Below are positions 19,020 through 20,911 of a stretch of DNA of 20,911 nt, piece by piece. The translations under genes and the position numbers were made by a program. The notes beneath the pieces were generated by a model. It did not search any database and was not told where the DNA came from. It saw nothing but the letters and a program-made list of their open reading frames with translations. The first letter of the stretch is position 1; every line of letters starts with the position of its first letter. Source of the DNA: Pyropia haitanensis (taxonomy: Eukaryota; Rhodophyta; Bangiophyceae; Bangiales; Bangiaceae); NCBI GenBank assembly GCA_008729055.1, contig SDUX01000094.1, forward strand, positions 1 through 20,911. Reading direction: 5' to 3'.

Positions 19020-19195
19020 ATGGGGAGGGGGTTTGGGGTGGCCAGTGGTCGGCGGACGCCGACGGCGCCGCGCGCGTGCCGCCTGCTTCCTGTTCCTGGC
19101 GCATGCGCGGGGGGCGGCGGGATTACGCAGTTTGACGGCCGGGTGAGGGAGGAGGGGCGCGTCGTGCATTATCTTGGCGCGTACAGGTGCGGTGG

Positions 19196-19330
19196 AGCGA
19201 CCTACTCTAGAGCCCTGACCGTGCGACTGACTTTTTTTGTGTTTGTCGTCCTGGCCGCTTTTCTTCTATGGCTGTGATTGGTCTGCTACTGTTTTCTGTT
19301 TTCATCGCTGTCACTTCGAAACACCCTTCT
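19196..19330. other. T-rich, base-balanced stretch before the right array
   Basis: From GACCTACTCTAGAGCCC onward the + strand becomes T-rich (GACTGACTTTTTTTGTGTTT, TGGCTGTGATTGG, CTACTGTTTTCTG) until about 19,330. CTGAC followed by a T-run resembles a branch point and pyrimidine tract, but no AG follows at the expected distance. It may be a 5' leader for the ATG at 19,268. Confidence 0.5.
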
Positions 19331-19681
19331 TCGAGCTTTCCTGTCGTCGACACGTCCCTGGCTGCCGGTGTTGGTGCCGCCTCTTGCGGCGGATGCCGCC
19401 GCGTGTCGCTGCGGCCTCGTTGTCGGAGATCGCGGCCGCGCGGGCGGGGTGCCCCCCCCCCCCGACATCGGCGAGCTGCTGCTGTTGGCGGCGGCGCCTG
19501 CCAACTGGCGGCGCCCGCCCCCCCCCCCCAGCCGACGGCGGCAAGTTGTCGCTGTTGGCTGCGGCGGCTGCCGGCGGGCGGCAGGCGCCCCCCCCCCCCG
19601 CCGACGGCGCCAAGATGTCGCTGTCGGCGGCGGCGCCTGCCAGCTGGCGGCGCCGCCCCTGCCCCACCGACGGCGGCGTGA
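19268..19681 (+). CDS. Candidate small protein with signal-like N-terminus
   Basis: An ATG after a pyrimidine-rich leader (CTTTTCTTCT) opens 137 codons. The first 17 residues, MAVIGLLLFSVFIAVTS, are a good hydrophobic signal-peptide or membrane-anchor core. Residues 18-45 are mixed (PVVDTSLAAGVGAASCGG). From about residue 65 (19,460 on) the frame enters the right-hand minisatellite and becomes Ala/Pro/Arg low complexity, ending at a TGA inside a repeat unit. Either the true protein is spliced before the array, or this is a chance ATG in a T-rich stretch, where any frame reads hydrophobic. No family is recognised. Confidence 0.2.
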   Translation: MAVIGLLLFSVFIAVTSKHPSSSFPVVDTSLAAGVGAASCGGCRRVSLRPRCRRSRPRGRGAPPPRHRRAAAVGGGACQLAAPAPPPQPTAASCRCWLRRLPAGGRRPPPPPTAPRCRCRRRRLPAGGAAPAPPTAA

Positions 19682-20911
19682 TGTTGCCGTTGGCGGCGGC
19701 GCCTGCCAGCTGGCGGCGGTGCTCCCCCCCCCCGCCGACGGCGGCATGTTGTCGCTGATGGCGGCGGCACCTGCCAGCTGGCGGCCGGTGCACCCCCCCC
19801 CCCGACGGCGGCGTATTGCTGGTGTTGGCGGCGGCGGCTACCCGCTGGCGGCCGTGCTCCCCCCCCCCGCCGACGGCGGCAAGATGTCGCTGTTGCGGCG
19901 GCGCCTGCCAGCTGGCGGCGCCCCCCCTGCCCCACCGACGGCGACGTGATGTTGCCATTGGCGGCGGCGCCTGCCGGCTGGCGGCGCCGCCCCCCACCCC
20001 ATGACGGCGCCAAGATGTCCCTGTTGGCGGCGGCGCCTGCCAGCTGGCGGCGGTGCTCCCCCCCGCCGACGGCGGCATGTTTTCGCTGATGGCGGCGGCG
20101 CCTGCCAGCTGGCGGCGGTGCACCCCCCCCCCGACGGCGGCGTGTTGCTGGTGTTGGCGGCGGCGGCTACCGGCTGGCGGCCGTGCTCCCCCCCCCGCCG
20201 ACGGCGGCAAGATGTCGCTGTTGGCGGCGGCGCCTGCCAGCTGGCGGCGCCGCCCCTGCCCCACCGACGGCGACGTGATGTTGCCATTGGCGGCGGCGCC
20301 TGCCGGCTGGCGGCGCCGCCCCCCCACCCCATGACGGCGCCAAGATGTCCCTGTTGGCGGCGGCGCCTGCCAGCTGGCGGCGGTGCTCCCCCCCCGCCGA
20401 CGGCGGCATGTTTTCGCTGATGGCGGCGGCGCCTGCCAGCTGGCGGCGGTGCACCCCCCCCCCGACGGCGGCGTGTTGCTGGTGTTGGCGGCGGCGGCTA
20501 CCGGCTGGCGGCCGTGCTCCCCCCCCCGCCAACGGCGCCAATATGTCCCTGTCGGCGCGGCGCCTGCCAGCTGGCGGGCGGTGCCCCCCCCCCCCCCGAC
20601 GGCGACGTGTTGCTGGTGTTGACGGCGGCGGCTGCCGGCTGGCGGCGGTGCGCCCCGCCCCCCGACGGCGGCATGTTGTCGCCGTCGGCGGCGGCCGCTG
20701 ACTGGCGTCGCTGCACCACCCCGACGGCGGCAAGTTGTCGCCGTGGGTGGCGGTCGCTGGCTGGCACCACCGCCACCCCCCCGACGGCGGCAAGTTGTCG
20801 CCGTTGGCGGTGGTCGCCGGCTGGCACCACCGCAACCCCCCCGACGGCGGCAAGTTGTCGCCGTTGGCGTCGTCGCCGGCCGGCACCACCGCCACCTCCC
20901 CGACGGCGGCA
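19450..20911. repeat. 59-70-bp minisatellite array with higher-order structure
   Basis: Units marked by GACGGCG (or a variant) begin at 19,464, 19,533, 19,603, 19,669, 19,737, 19,804, 19,872, 19,937, 20,003, 20,068, 20,133, 20,200, 20,266, 20,333, 20,399, 20,464, 20,530, 20,598, 20,664, 20,723, 20,783, 20,843 and 20,902. Periods are 65-70 bp, then 59-60 bp in the last four intervals. A typical unit is GACGGCGGCAAGATGTCGCTG, then TTGGCGGCGGCGCC, then TGCCAGCTGGCGGCGG, then a C-run of 6-14. The array runs off the right edge. C-run length varies from unit to unit, so no single frame survives; frames of up to 338 codons are Ala/Pro/Gly/Arg-rich and not considered coding. Confidence 0.96.
19872..20530. 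repeat. Two copies of a five-unit higher-order repeat
   Basis: Bases 19,872-20,199 and 20,200-20,530 are near-identical blocks of about 328-330 bp, each made of five distinguishable units in the same order. The unit signatures are CAAGATGTCGCTG, CGACGTGATGTTGCC, ATGACGGCGCCAAGATG, GCATGTTTTCGCTG and CGTGTTGCTGGTG. The preceding block (19,603-19,871) has a related series of four units and lacks the ATGACGG type, so it is either an ancestral form or a deletion derivative. Confidence 0.9.

Larger units (their letters stand above)
17880..19135. repeat. Three diverged tandem copies of a 380-470-bp unit
   Basis: Copies lie at about 17,880-18,330, 18,331-18,690 and 18,691-19,135. Shared landmarks in order: a T/C-rich head; CTCTTCCC or TTCTTCCC followed by a G-run (about 17,995, 18,467 and 18,851); GCGGACGGCAGTGGCG (18,031, 18,502 and 18,885); ATCGCGCCCGNG then a G-run; GACGCCACTGCCCGCTGCT; TACGCAGTG; a G-rich stretch with GGGTTTGG or equivalent; and GACGGCGCCGCGCG in the last two. 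Spacing between landmarks is about 470 then 383 bp. The extra length in the first copy is explained mostly by its 38-bp minisatellite. Divergence is much higher than in the 718- and 219-bp arrays, so this duplication is older. An additional TTACGCAGT lies at 19,121. Confidence 0.82.

Noticed and set aside
19311..20327. 338-codon minus-strand frame with repeated GRRRQLAGAAA peptides
   Set aside because: The repeated peptide is only the minisatellite translated; unit lengths of 65-68 bp shift the frame, and the frame survives by lack of stops.
1..20911. Telomere repeats, transposon terminal repeats or transposase
   Set aside because: No TTAGGG/TTTAGGG-type runs, no target-site duplications around the arrays, and no recognisable transposase, reverse transcriptase or integrase segment in any frame.
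1..20911. GC-rich large DNA virus genome (terminal repeat region)
   Set aside because: No viral protein segment is recognisable in any frame and the introns suggested by donor sites favour a nuclear genome; composition alone cannot exclude it fully.

Overview
This window looks like eukaryotic nuclear DNA of extreme GC content. About 70 % of it is tandem repeat. Four things point to a nucleus: several unrelated satellite and minisatellite families, long (GCC)n tracts, isolated consensus-like splice donors (GTAAGT or GTGAGT), and T-rich tracts. I see no bacterial operon structure, no rRNA or tRNA gene, no CRISPR array, and no transposase or phage gene. A GC-rich alga (bangiophyte red alga, chlorophyte or haptophyte) is my best guess, but that rests on composition only.

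Layout. (1) 1-11,960: a satellite with a unit of about 718 bp. Thirteen near-identical units (766-10,105) are flanked by a degenerate, shortened unit on the left (1-765, which continues past the window edge) and by two (GCC)-expanded units on the right (10,106-10,860 and 10,861-about 11,960). (2) 12,042-12,990: an unrelated 219-bp repeat built of two related halves, with a period of exactly 219 bp. It stops 5-15 bases from a GTAAGT donor on the minus strand. (3) 13,000-17,820: the least repetitive part. It is GC-rich, except for a base-balanced island at 14,390-14,985, and contains small G- or C-rich minisatellites. It holds the only weak coding candidates, mostly on the minus strand. (4) 17,820-19,135: three diverged tandem copies of a 380-470-bp unit, the first containing a 4 x 38-bp minisatellite. 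(5) 19,196-19,400: a short T-rich stretch holding an ATG and a signal-peptide-like N-terminus. (6) 19,450-20,911: a 59-70-bp minisatellite with a five-monomer higher-order repeat, running off the right edge.

Open reading frames of 200-600 codons cover the repeats in up to five frames. I treat these as consequences of composition: stop codons are rare at this GC content, and periods of 219 bp (3 x 73) keep frames open. No complete, recognisable gene is present. The best coding fragments are a minus-strand exon ending at 13,002 (faint resemblance to the C-terminal part of DJ-1/PfpI-family proteins), a minus-strand stretch at 14,560-14,963 with one beta-propeller-like segment and an in-frame stop, and a minus-strand exon end at 16,521. 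If these belong together, a minus-strand gene would be transcribed leftward into the repeat arrays, and the arrays would sit in an intron or a 3' region. That is an inference. The genuinely unusual content is the repeat architecture: homogenised cores with decayed edges, higher-order structure in three families, and splice-signal look-alikes built into two satellite families in the same orientation.
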